From CAJBLF01 sp964542965 (GTDB lineage Bacteria; Patescibacteriota; Gracilibacteria; Absconditabacterales; Absconditicoccaceae), in contig CAZIVH010000042.1 in NCBI GenBank assembly GCA_964542965.1, forward strand, positions 1-5,725: a stretch of DNA of 5,725 nt, written 5' to 3'. The stretch's first letter is position 1. Each line of letters begins with the position of its first letter. Made by a program: the position numbers and the translations under genes. Under the pieces are notes generated by a model. The model saw only the letters and a program-made list of their open reading frames with translations, had not been told where the DNA came from and searched no databases. This document shows, one piece after another, positions 1 to 5,246 of this stretch.

Positions 1-251
1 AGCAAGCTGTTGAATCATTTGCCCAACAAGTCTTAGACGCTCGCGCCAAATACCCAGAAAGCTCTCTGGCTGACCTTTACGATCCCAGGTCAATGCCGCC
101 CGAACTGGCAAAAGCACATCAGAGTCTCGACAAAGCAGTTGACGCAGCTTACGGCAAAACCACTTTCAAAACCGAAGCCGACCGAGTTGCCTTTTTGTTC
201 GAACTTTATCAAAGTCTTGTTCAAACTGATTCTCTGGCTAATAAACAATGA
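1..251 (+). CDS. MmeI-like restriction-modification enzyme, C-terminal end (partial)
   Basis: The reading frame is open from base 3 and gives 82 residues ending in TGA at 249-251; the 5' part lies outside the window. The run LADLYDPRSMPPELAKAHQS, followed by LDKAVDAAYG, F-x-x-E-A-D-R and VAFLFELYQSLV, matches the conserved C-terminal end of MmeI-type (type IIL) enzymes. These are single polypeptides that join an N-terminal endonuclease, an N6-adenine methyltransferase and target recognition, and the extreme C-terminus is helical. Catalytic motifs are not in the window, so whether the enzyme is complete, or is a methyltransferase-only relative, cannot be judged. The next gene starts 27 bp downstream on the same strand and is probably co-transcribed. 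Family assignment is from recognition of the conserved tail only. Confidence 0.8.
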   Translation, partial: QAVESFAQQVLDARAKYPESSLADLYDPRSMPPELAKAHQSLDKAVDAAYGKTTFKTEADRVAFLFELYQSLVQTDSLANKQ

Positions 252-278
252 TTCTGGAGTATTAGAGGGCTATTGTAA

Positions 279-1196
279 GTGTCGATAAAAGAAAATGTAT
301 TTGGTAGCGGGTCTGAAAGACTTATTTATAAGGCTCTTCGTGAAAAATGGGGTAAGTCTTTTAATTTGTATCACAATCTCCCTTTTTTGAATGTCTTTTC
401 CTGCAAAGATAAGGAATTTATAGATTTTGCCAAAGGCTACGCGATTTGCAAAATTTCTACTGAACAATTTCAGCAGTTGAAAAGCCTAAGCATTGATTTT
501 GTTTTTTGCGACAAAACAGACAAACCTGTTTTATGCATAGAATTTGACGGCCTTCAAGATGGCTTTAATATTGGCTCATCATATCAGTCAAACAAAGACA
601 AAGGCTCGCGCAAGTCTCGAAAAGATCTTTTGGACCTTAAGCTTAAAATTGCTCACGGTTTTGGTATGCCGTTTTTTGTTATGAGCTCAGCTCATTTCAA
701 AAGCCTTTCTAATGTTGCCAATATAGCCATTGTTGACGCTGTTATAGGTGAAATTTTTGCCAATGATTATCGAACAATAAGACTTAACAGTTTTAATACA
801 AAACAGCTGGGCTATTCTGAAGCAGAGTTTGCGGAACTGTCGCAAATTGAACAGGATTCTTTAATTGAAAACTGGCTTTTAGAAGTAGAAGTCTCTGCGG
901 ATTATGAAAAAAACCCTGTCTTTAAAGAAGTCGCAAGATTGAGCAAAGAGCTGAATGTAGCTTCTTGCAGTTTTGGCTATTTAAACTCAGATAATGAAGA
1001 AGACAGGGCTCTGTGGTCACAGGTTTCTTGCGAAATTTCAACGGCTTACGGATCAGCGCAAGCAGAATTTAAAATGCCAAACTTTAACTCGCCTGGTATG
1101 TGCGTTAGCGCCCATTTAGCTCAAGGTATCTCAGAGCTTCTTGCGTTATCACTGATCAAATCCGGCAAGAAGAAGAATAAGATATTGAACAAATAA
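279..1196 (+). CDS. PD-(D/E)XK nuclease-like protein, DUF2726-like N-terminal half
   Basis: This is a 305-residue protein starting at GTG 279, with GAGGG at 265-269 about nine bases upstream; no ATG is available in frame near the start. Residues 9-20 (GSGSERLIYKAL) supply the helix with the conserved Glu (E13) seen in DUF2726 and related PD-(D/E)XK domains. The core follows as SIDFVFCDKTDKPVLCIEFDG at 71-91, split here into D73 and E88-x-D90, and a basic helix with K115, D116 and K121 before GMPFFVMSS (129-137). This is the usual order helix-Glu, D, ExD, then the strand 'GxPffxl'. The C-terminal half (about 150-305) is not recognised. It lies directly behind the MmeI-like gene, which suggests an accessory nuclease or partner in the same restriction or defence operon. 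No signal peptide or membrane segment is seen. The fold is moderately supported; activity and role are inferred. Confidence 0.6.
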   Translation: MSIKENVFGSGSERLIYKALREKWGKSFNLYHNLPFLNVFSCKDKEFIDFAKGYAICKISTEQFQQLKSLSIDFVFCDKTDKPVLCIEFDGLQDGFNIGSSYQSNKDKGSRKSRKDLLDLKLKIAHGFGMPFFVMSSAHFKSLSNVANIAIVDAVIGEIFANDYRTIRLNSFNTKQLGYSEAEFAELSQIEQDSLIENWLLEVEVSADYEKNPVFKEVARLSKELNVASCSFGYLNSDNEEDRALWSQVSCEISTAYGSAQAEFKMPNFNSPGMCVSAHLAQGISELLALSLIKSGKKKNKILNK

Positions 1197-1247
1197 TTAG
1201 TTCACTATCTATGGTCTGTGTCTGCATTATAAAATGAATGATTGATT

Positions 1248-1253
1248 GGGAGG
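1248..1253 (+). promoter_or_regulatory. Ribosome binding site deciding the ATG 1261 start
   Basis: GGGAGG lies seven bases before ATG 1261. The frame is also open from a TTG at 1246, but that start would have to be translated through its own binding site, so ATG 1261 is preferred. Confidence 0.75.
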
Positions 1254-1260
1254 TTTGTTG

Positions 1261-1842
1261 ATGCCTGCAAATAAAAAATCAAAGTTTGTTCAAGCCGTTG
1301 TAGACCGCGTGGTCAATGATGTCGTTGTTGCTCTGATCCGTCACCCCGACGCCGCCGAAGATGAACCCGATACTTTCAAAGAAATCTACATCCCTGGCGC
1401 GCGCTTCAAAGATTTCCCGAACGAAGGCGACATCATTCCGATCGATCCCGATAAACCAGATGTCATAACCGTGAACGTCGGTAACACACTCTATTGCGAG
1501 GTTCTGTTCTACATGGCCTATGCCAGCGACGAACAAATAGTATTCAAATATGAGGAAAAGCACACCATGTCAGGCCTGTATAACGACCAGACCGATATCG
1601 ACGCCATCCTCTCGGCCCGCCGCAAATTCTGGAAAGCCGCAAACGACGACAAATTCAGTCTTGAGAGGAAAAATCCCGAAAAAACTTATTTCTTCTCTAA
1701 ATCAACCTACTGGACCGACAAATGCCAGGACAAAGAACTGTTCACGGCCTTCGTTCGCCAGATCGCCTTCAAAGGCTATGCCAACAACATCCAATTCGAA
1801 GCCGTAAAATTCGGCTCCGAACGCATTCCAAACAAGTTCTAA
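1261..1842 (+). CDS. Unrecognised protein with DUF3006-like N-terminal segment
   Basis: The protein has 193 residues from ATG 1261, which is preceded by GGGAGG at ideal spacing. I do not recognise the full-length family. Residues 10-62 (VQAVVDRVVNDVVVALIRH, then EIYIPGARF and NEGDIIPID) follow the pattern of DUF3006, a small beta-rich domain of the form 'vvDRiegdxavl...vp...lxEGDvl', with an acidic insert at about 30-38. The rest is charged and aromatic, including a helix around 112-128 (TDIDAILSARRKFWKAA) and TYFFSKSTYW at 142-151. There is no signal peptide, membrane segment or metal-site motif. Codons end in C far more often than in the flanking genes, suggesting a different origin. It converges on the SecB-like gene with only nine bases between the stop codons and no visible terminator hairpin. 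A TATAAA at 1228-1233 could be a -10 element, but no matching -35 was found. Confidence 0.7.
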   Translation: MPANKKSKFVQAVVDRVVNDVVVALIRHPDAAEDEPDTFKEIYIPGARFKDFPNEGDIIPIDPDKPDVITVNVGNTLYCEVLFYMAYASDEQIVFKYEEKHTMSGLYNDQTDIDAILSARRKFWKAANDDKFSLERKNPEKTYFFSKSTYWTDKCQDKELFTAFVRQIAFKGYANNIQFEAVKFGSERIPNKF

Positions 1843-1851
1843 TCAAAACAG

Positions 1852-2322
1852 CTACTTCTTTTTAGTCTTTGCCTGTTTAGGTTCTTTTACCGGTTTCATT
1901 GGCTTGAAATTCAAAAAAGTAATAGAAGGCAGCAAAACATTCAGGCTATCATCGGCATATGGCCCACGACCGGAAACAAGTGCCAATAGTTCGCGGGCAG
2001 CGGAATACAGCAGAGCCGGACCGTTAACATTAACAAGCTGTTCTGTTTTTTCTGCTCCCTGGCTTTCGAAAAATTCTTTCATAACTTCAAAGAATCCGAC
2101 CATAACAATCTTGAAAGCAAATGGTTCGTTGCCGTCTTTGCTTAGGGTTTGTTCAACAGTCAGTCTGATCCTGCGCAAAAGCGGGTTTTTATCTTCGCCA
2201 GTTTCAAAAAACACCTGAAAGTCTTTGATTTTTACCTCTTTGTCTTTATCAAAGTCGGGATTGGCTTTGCAGAAAACCTCTTCCGCGAAATAACGATGCA
2301 GTTGCAAAGGTGATAGAGTCAT
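1852..2322 (-). CDS. SecB-like chaperone of a toxin-antitoxin-chaperone system
   Basis: This 156-residue protein has the SecB C-terminal signature at 100-136: NGPALLYSAARELLALVSG, then RGPY and LLPSITFLNF. It corresponds to the 'aPxLLfpyAREtisdlvtrggfppvxLxPvnF' region of SecB. The N-terminal half carries the alternating strands expected for a SecB fold (KIKDFQVFF at 31-39, RIRLTVEQTL at 51-60, FAFKIVMVGFFEV at 68-80). The lysine-rich tail (142-156) is unlike export SecB. It starts three bases after the antitoxin stop, as third gene of a toxin-antitoxin-chaperone operon. In such TAC systems the chaperone (for example Rv1957 of Mycobacterium tuberculosis) binds and protects the antitoxin, so loss of chaperone function frees the toxin. 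It is therefore more likely a TAC chaperone than the housekeeping export SecB. Confidence 0.85.
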   Translation of the reverse strand: MTLSPLQLHRYFAEEVFCKANPDFDKDKEVKIKDFQVFFETGEDKNPLLRRIRLTVEQTLSKDGNEPFAFKIVMVGFFEVMKEFFESQGAEKTEQLVNVNGPALLYSAARELLALVSGRGPYADDSLNVLLPSITFLNFKPMKPVKEPKQAKTKKK

Positions 2323-2325
2323 TTG

Positions 2326-2751
2326 TTATTGCCCCCATTTGACGGTTGGTTCCCAACCAATCTCGTCGCAAAAGCCATTCGCCGCCAAAACCCTGTTTGT
2401 TGGCGGTTTGATACTTCCGTATTCCATGTAAAAGACTCTTTTTTCCGGTTTCTCGGCGTCAGTTAGCTGGAAGTCCCATTCAGCATCAAGTTTTCTACCT
2501 ATCAGCACAAGAGTTTCTACCGTGAAGTTGGTTGTCCCTTTGAGAATCTTGGAAATGTAAGCTCGATTCTTGCCAAGTTTTCGAGCAAGATCAGACTGAG
2601 TTATGTTTCGTTTTTCCATCATCCGGTAAATTTGTTCGGCAATCTCGATTTTCACACCTGCGACATGAAATTCATCGCGGCCTTCAGCCTCCGCAAACAT
2701 TGTTGCAAAGAAGTTGCTGTTCTCGATCTCTTTAACGCTTTTGTTCGGCAT
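2326..2751 (-). CDS. higA: HigA-like antitoxin with chaperone-addiction-like C-terminal tail
   Basis: This 141-residue protein has a clear HTH_3/Xre domain at about 36-90. Helices run through IAEQIYRMMEKRNITQSDLA and GKNRAYISKILKG, then TVETLVLIGRKL. The Q-x-x-LA-x-x-LG-x-x-x-x-x-IS-x-I-L-x-G pattern is the Xre DNA-binding signature. After the HTH comes a tail of about 40 residues rich in aromatic and hydrophobic residues (RVFYMEYGSI at 105-114, FCDEIGWEPTVKWG at 127-140). This matches the position of the ChAD region that makes TAC antitoxins dependent on their SecB-like chaperone. The gene overlaps the toxin 3' end by 20 bp and is followed three bases later by the chaperone gene, so all three are translationally linked. 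It is expected to neutralise the toxin and repress the promoter at 3184-3212. The HTH assignment is firm; the ChAD role is inferred from position and composition. Confidence 0.87.
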   Translation of the reverse strand: MPNKSVKEIENSNFFATMFAEAEGRDEFHVAGVKIEIAEQIYRMMEKRNITQSDLARKLGKNRAYISKILKGTTNFTVETLVLIGRKLDAEWDFQLTDAEKPEKRVFYMEYGSIKPPTNRVLAANGFCDEIGWEPTVKWGQ

Positions 2752-3118
2752 AGTATTTACTCCTCGTATTTTGGGCTCTTTCTATTTCTGGCGCGGGAGT
2801 TTTGCGCCCTTTTTTCAAAAAACTGTGGGTACAGATAATAATCTTGTTACGTTCATAAAACCACATAACCCTGATTGCTCCGGCCTTGAATTCCCACAAT
2901 CCTTCGGCATTCTTTCCCTCCAGGGCTCTCGACATTTCAATGTTGCGCGGCGGCCCCAGCTCTGCTGATCTATGAATCAGACGCAACATCTGATCTAAGT
3001 CCTGGTGTCCAGTGTCTTTTAGCTCTTTAAAAAAATCTTCAAGCGGGCATTCTCCTCCGACTTCCTTCCAACAACAGATTTCAAAAGATGACCCTCGTTG
3101 AATACTCTTTATCGGCAT
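2732..3118 (-). CDS. higB: HigB-like toxin (RelE superfamily, phage Gp49-like)
   Basis: This 128-residue protein has the hallmarks of the phage-derived Gp49-like/HigB family (PF05973). These are an N-terminal helical part with PLEDFFKELKDTG (25-37), then GLWEFKAGAIRVMWFYE (73-89) and IIICTHSFLKKGRKTPAPEI (93-112), with the ERA helix following. LWEFK...RV.WFY and H.F.KK..KTP..EI are the conserved core and basic active-site region of these ribosome-dependent mRNA interferases. It is the first gene of the operon, toxin before antitoxin, which is the usual HigBA order. ATG at 3118 is preceded by TAAGGA (3130-3125 on the minus strand) at a spacing of six. The toxin end overlaps the antitoxin start by 20 bp. 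Length is slightly above the family's usual 100-120 residues because of a basic C-terminal extension (RSKYYAEQKR). It appears intact. Confidence 0.88.
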   Translation of the reverse strand: MPIKSIQRGSSFEICCWKEVGGECPLEDFFKELKDTGHQDLDQMLRLIHRSAELGPPRNIEMSRALEGKNAEGLWEFKAGAIRVMWFYERNKIIICTHSFLKKGRKTPAPEIERAQNTRSKYYAEQKR

Positions 3119-3164
3119 ATGTAATCCTTATAAAGCGCATGAATACTGTAACCTCCACCGGGGG

Positions 3165-3193
3165 TTGACATACAAAAGAAAGAATGTTAACCT
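3165..3193 (+). promoter_or_regulatory. Sigma-70-type promoter for the TIR operon
   Basis: The -35 is TTGACA (3165-3170), a perfect match. After 17 bp comes TAACCT (3188-3193), a weak -10 helped by a TG at 3185-3186 (extended -10). The expected transcript start is near 3200, giving a leader of about 100 bases before the TIR gene at 3299. It overlaps the opposing promoter at the -10. Confidence 0.5.
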
Positions 3194-3212
3194 ATACGTC
3201 GACACCTGTCAA
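3184..3212 (-). promoter_or_regulatory. Sigma-70-type promoter for the toxin-antitoxin-chaperone operon
   Basis: On the minus strand TTGACA (3212-3207) is followed after 17 bp by TAACAT (3189-3184), four of six matches to TATAAT. The expected start is near 3177, giving a leader of about 58 bases before the toxin ATG at 3118. Confidence 0.6.
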
Positions 3213-3224
3213 CTTATATTTTAC

Positions 3225-3230
3225 AGGAGG
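3225..3230 (+). promoter_or_regulatory. Strong Shine-Dalgarno for a leader ORF
   Basis: AGGAGG sits nine bases upstream of ATG 3240, not in front of the TIR gene, which has its own GGAGG at 3290-3294. The region therefore holds two successive ribosome loading sites. Confidence 0.6.
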
Positions 3231-3239
3231 CATTGAAAA

Positions 3240-3365
3240 ATGTCAAAATCTTTAAAATATAAACGTGACTTCACTACAATTAATCAACCGGAGGATCTAT
3301 GCCATCGCCATACAATCTGTTTATCAGTCATTCCTGGTCATATAGTGACGACTATAATCGCCTAA
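3240..3365 (+). CDS. Possible 41-residue leader peptide overlapping the TIR gene start
   Basis: ATG 3240 follows AGGAGG at nine bases and opens a 41-codon frame ending at TAA 3363-3365. It begins MSKSLKYKRDFTTINQ, which is basic and plausible as protein. From 3299 on it is simply the TIR gene read in another frame, so the last 20 or so residues are unlikely to be selected. It may be a translated leader that brings ribosomes to the GGAGG at 3290-3294, or the broken start of an older gene whose body was replaced by the TIR operon. No domain is recognised. The strong binding site is the main evidence. Confidence 0.35.
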   Translation: MSKSLKYKRDFTTINQPEDLCHRHTICLSVIPGHIVTTIIA

Positions 3366-3715
3366 TCAGTCTTCTAGATGGTTATCCCTATTTTTCATAC
3401 AAGGATTTTTCTGTCCCAAAGCATGATCCCATCCATAACGCTCCCAGCTCAAAAGCCTTATATGATGCAATTTACAGGCAGATGGCAGCGGCTCACGTTG
3501 TTGTGATTATGGCCGGGAAATATGCAACGTTTAGCACCTGGATAAACAATGAGATAAAAATTGCCAAAAATGAATTTCTGGTTGCAAAGCCTATTTTGGC
3601 TGTTGTTCCTTGGGGTAATCAACAAGTTTCGACCGTAGTTCAGAACAATGCTGATGAAATAGTTCACTGGAACGCTTCATCTATTGTTGATGGTATCAGA
3701 TCTCTTTGCAAGTGA
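3299..3715 (+). CDS. Small TIR-like protein (ThsB/DUF1863 type)
   Basis: This 138-residue protein is almost entirely one TIR-like domain. Strand A is NLFISHSW (6-13), followed by the helix SDDYNRLISLLD, a short segment YFSYKDFSVPKHDPIH (31-46), the helix ALYDAIYRQMAAA, strand VVVIMAGKY (67-75), then STWINNEIKIA (79-89) and strand PILAVVPWG (98-106). This order matches the MTH538/DUF1863 TIR-like family (PF08937) that includes Thoeris ThsB. W81-x-x-x-E85 places a glutamate where TIR NADases have their catalytic Glu. There is no fused effector or sensor domain. GGAGG (3290-3294) lies four bases before ATG 3299. The next gene's binding site overlaps this stop codon, so the two are tightly coupled. 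In Thoeris, such proteins sense infection and make an NAD-derived signal; here that is inferred by family. Confidence 0.85.
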   Translation: MPSPYNLFISHSWSYSDDYNRLISLLDGYPYFSYKDFSVPKHDPIHNAPSSKALYDAIYRQMAAAHVVVIMAGKYATFSTWINNEIKIAKNEFLVAKPILAVVPWGNQQVSTVVQNNADEIVHWNASSIVDGIRSLCK

Positions 3716-3717
3716 GG
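3711..3717 (+). promoter_or_regulatory. Ribosome binding site deciding the ATG 3723 start
   Basis: AGTGAGG, which contains the TIR gene's TGA stop, lies five bases before ATG 3723. The frame is open further upstream (TTG 3684, ATG 3690), but those starts lie inside the TIR gene without a binding site, so 3723 is preferred. The same AGTGAGG precedes the third gene of the operon. Confidence 0.75.
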
Positions 3718-3722
3718 CCATT

Positions 3723-4313
3723 ATGACTGATTCGTTACAGGCACCTGCAGCCAAAGCCCCTTTACCAGCTCAAGATAGTTCTCAAGTAGAATTACTTGCT
3801 ACAAAGCTTTTTAATAAAAAAAACAGTTCTACTGCCAATAAGGAAGAAATAACCATCGTTCTCGAGCAATACAAGCTATTGGTAGATTCTACCGAAAAGG
3901 TTTATGAAAAAAGACAATCAGCAAATTCATTTTTCCTAACTCTTAACGCCGGGTTATTCACTATTTTAGGCTATTTATATGGCAAGGACGCAGATATTTC
4001 TTTGCGTTTTATGGCGTATATACTCCCAATTTTTGGCATTGCGATTTGTTATTATTGGGCTCGTGTCATCGACTCTTATAAGCAGTTAAACTGCGGTAAA
4101 TTCAAAGTTATTGAACAGATTGAAACTCATTTGCCGCTGGCTCTCTTTACTGCAGAGTGGTTTGCTTTAGCTAAAGGTGAAAACCCTGTAATCTACCATC
4201 CTGTAACAAATTTGGAACGCAGAATAGCTATTTTCTTTCTCATTACTTATGTTTTTATTTTGCTATATGTAATTCCGTTCAAAGAAATTCTACTGTGGTT
4301 ATCCAGTCTTTAA
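3723..4313 (+). CDS. RipA-family-like membrane protein
   Basis: This 196-residue protein has a polar, alanine/proline-rich N-terminus (1-40) and an amphipathic helix (41-64). Hydrophobic segments follow at about 69-87 (SFFLTLNAGLFTILGYLYG), 94-114 (LRFMAYILPIFGIAICYYWA) and 168-186 (IAIFFLITYVFILLYVI). Conserved-looking blocks are RQSANSFFLTLN (64-75), SYKQLNCGKFKVIEQIE (118-134), the LP at 137-138, AEWFALA (144-150) and Y-x-x-V-T-x-x-E-R (158-166). These blocks match my memory of the 'RipA family octameric membrane protein' group, named for Francisella RipA, a cytoplasmic membrane protein needed for growth in host cells. The soluble loop between the second and third segments should be cytoplasmic. 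Lying between two TIR genes, it could be a membrane effector opened or assembled by a TIR-made signal, or an anchor for the TIR proteins; both are inference. Confidence 0.75.
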   Translation: MTDSLQAPAAKAPLPAQDSSQVELLATKLFNKKNSSTANKEEITIVLEQYKLLVDSTEKVYEKRQSANSFFLTLNAGLFTILGYLYGKDADISLRFMAYILPIFGIAICYYWARVIDSYKQLNCGKFKVIEQIETHLPLALFTAEWFALAKGENPVIYHPVTNLERRIAIFFLITYVFILLYVIPFKEILLWLSSL

Positions 4314-4342
4314 CGCCGCTTCGCATATTTCCTATGTTTTTT

Positions 4343-4349
4343 AGTGAGG
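4343..4349 (+). promoter_or_regulatory. Ribosome binding site deciding the ATG 4356 start
   Basis: AGTGAGG lies six bases before ATG 4356. A GTG at 4344 is in frame but sits inside this site, so ATG 4356 is preferred. Confidence 0.75.
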
Positions 4350-4355
4350 TGTTCA

Positions 4356-5123
4356 ATGTTTAGTAGATTCAAATTAACGCTGGGGAACGATTTTGGTTCC
4401 TATTATGATGTCGGCTTAAGGCTTTACAACCAGACTTCCACAATGATTAAACAATCATTGGAAACCTTTTTAATAAAGGAAGATCGCTTGGATGGTAGCC
4501 GTTTACAGCAGCACTGGTTTCCTCAGGTAGATGCAGACATATTTTTATCACACTCTCATGCTGACAAAGATCTTGCCATAAGCCTGGCCGGCTGGTTAAA
4601 GCAAAAATTTGATCTTAATCTTTTTGTGGATTCTTGCGTGTGGGGCTACGCCGATGACTTGCTTAAACAAATAGACGACAAATATTGTGTCATACCTGGC
4701 AGCGAAACATACTGCTACCAGAAAAGAAATGGCTCTACCAGCCATGTCCATATGATGCTTATTGCTGCACTAACAAAGCTGATTGATCAAACAGAATGTG
4801 TGTGTTTTCTCAATACACCAAACTCAATATCATCTGAGAACGCTGTCACCAAAACAAAATCACCATGGCTTTATTCGGAAATTGCAATTTCTGAAGTTAT
4901 CCGTTATAAAGCACCAATTGAGCACAGGGATAAATCTGTAGCAAAACTAGCCAAGATTTTAGAAAGCGAAGGTTATAGAGCCGGTCTGAATATTGAATAT
5001 GACGTTAATTTGCAAGAAATGAAAGAAATAGGCAAGGAAACTTTGTTTAACTGGCATCGTCGATTTATGACCGCTAAGAAGAAACATCCGCTTGATTGTT
5101 TATATGAAATTTACAAACGTTAA
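4356..5123 (+). CDS. TIR-domain protein with N- and C-terminal extensions
   Basis: This 255-residue protein has a TIR domain at about 58-185. Strand A is DADIFLSHSHADKD (59-72), followed by the helix LAISLAGWLKQKF, strand LNLFVDSCVWG (87-97) and ADDLLKQIDDKYC (99-111). After a variable loop come the helix HMMLIAALTKLI and strand ECVCFLNTP (147-155). SPWLYSEIAISEVIR (169-183) gives W171-x-x-x-E175, the position of the catalytic glutamate in TIR NADases. It resembles the TIR_2-type group and is clearly different from the 138-residue TIR protein upstream. The N-terminal 57 residues (FSRFKLTLGNDFGSYYDVGL) and C-terminal 70 residues, with a helix near 219-232 and a basic stretch at 235-244, are not recognised. 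It lies 42 bp after the membrane-protein stop, as the last gene of the operon. NAD cleavage or signal synthesis is inferred. Confidence 0.82.
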   Translation: MFSRFKLTLGNDFGSYYDVGLRLYNQTSTMIKQSLETFLIKEDRLDGSRLQQHWFPQVDADIFLSHSHADKDLAISLAGWLKQKFDLNLFVDSCVWGYADDLLKQIDDKYCVIPGSETYCYQKRNGSTSHVHMMLIAALTKLIDQTECVCFLNTPNSISSENAVTKTKSPWLYSEIAISEVIRYKAPIEHRDKSVAKLAKILESEGYRAGLNIEYDVNLQEMKEIGKETLFNWHRRFMTAKKKHPLDCLYEIYKR

Positions 5124-5198
5124 GACTGCATTTCCTATCAAGGTACCGGCAAGTTAACTACGTAAGTACTAAGAGAAATTTTTTCAAGACGAGGTTTG

Positions 5199-5207
5199 TG
5201 TTATAAG
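5199..5207 (+). promoter_or_regulatory. Possible extended -10 promoter
   Basis: TGT followed by TATAAG (5202-5207) is an extended -10 with five of six matches. The -35 position holds only a T-run (5179-5184). It would start transcription near 5214, about 33 bases before ATG 5247, allowing separate expression of the small gene downstream. Confidence 0.35.
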
Positions 5208-5246
5208 GTATTAGATCGCACCTATTTTACCTTTTGGAGCAAAGTT

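Larger units (their letters stand above)
3164..3213. promoter_or_regulatory. Mirror-symmetric divergent promoter region, likely operator
   Basis: GTTGACA (3164-3170) and TGTCAAC (3207-3213) are perfect 7-bp inverted arms. GTTAAC (3186-3191) is a palindrome lying exactly on the same centre, between 3188 and 3189. The arms hold the -35 elements of two opposed promoters and the central palindrome holds both -10 elements. A second palindrome, GTCGAC, lies at 3198-3203. The arrangement is well placed for repression by the HigA-like antitoxin, which would then affect both transcription units; that binding is inferred. Confidence 0.55.

Noticed and set aside
1550..1807. Second plus-strand frame inside the 1261-1842 gene
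   Set aside because: A Ser/Thr/Pro/Lys-rich translation typical of a shifted frame in C-rich coding sequence, without a binding site.
2632..2968. Plus-strand open frames across the toxin-antitoxin junction
   Set aside because: They are shadows of the antitoxin and toxin genes, which have clear family motifs on the minus strand, and lack binding sites.
3150..3166. Hairpin AACCTCC / GGGGGTT as a terminator
   Set aside because: The stem is seven pairs with one wobble or mismatch, the loop is only three bases and no T-run follows on either strand.
3684..3722. Upstream in-frame starts for the membrane protein
   Set aside because: They lie inside the 3' end of the TIR gene without a binding site; ATG 3723 has AGTGAGG at five bases.
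5140..5184. Palindromes GGTACC, AGTTAACT and AGTACT followed by a T-run as terminator or recombination site
   Set aside because: The short palindromes do not combine into one stable stem and do not sit directly before the T-run.
5196..5246. TTG 5196 as start of the small gene
   Set aside because: The GAGG at 5191-5194 is one base away from this codon, whereas ATG 5247 has GGAG at seven bases.
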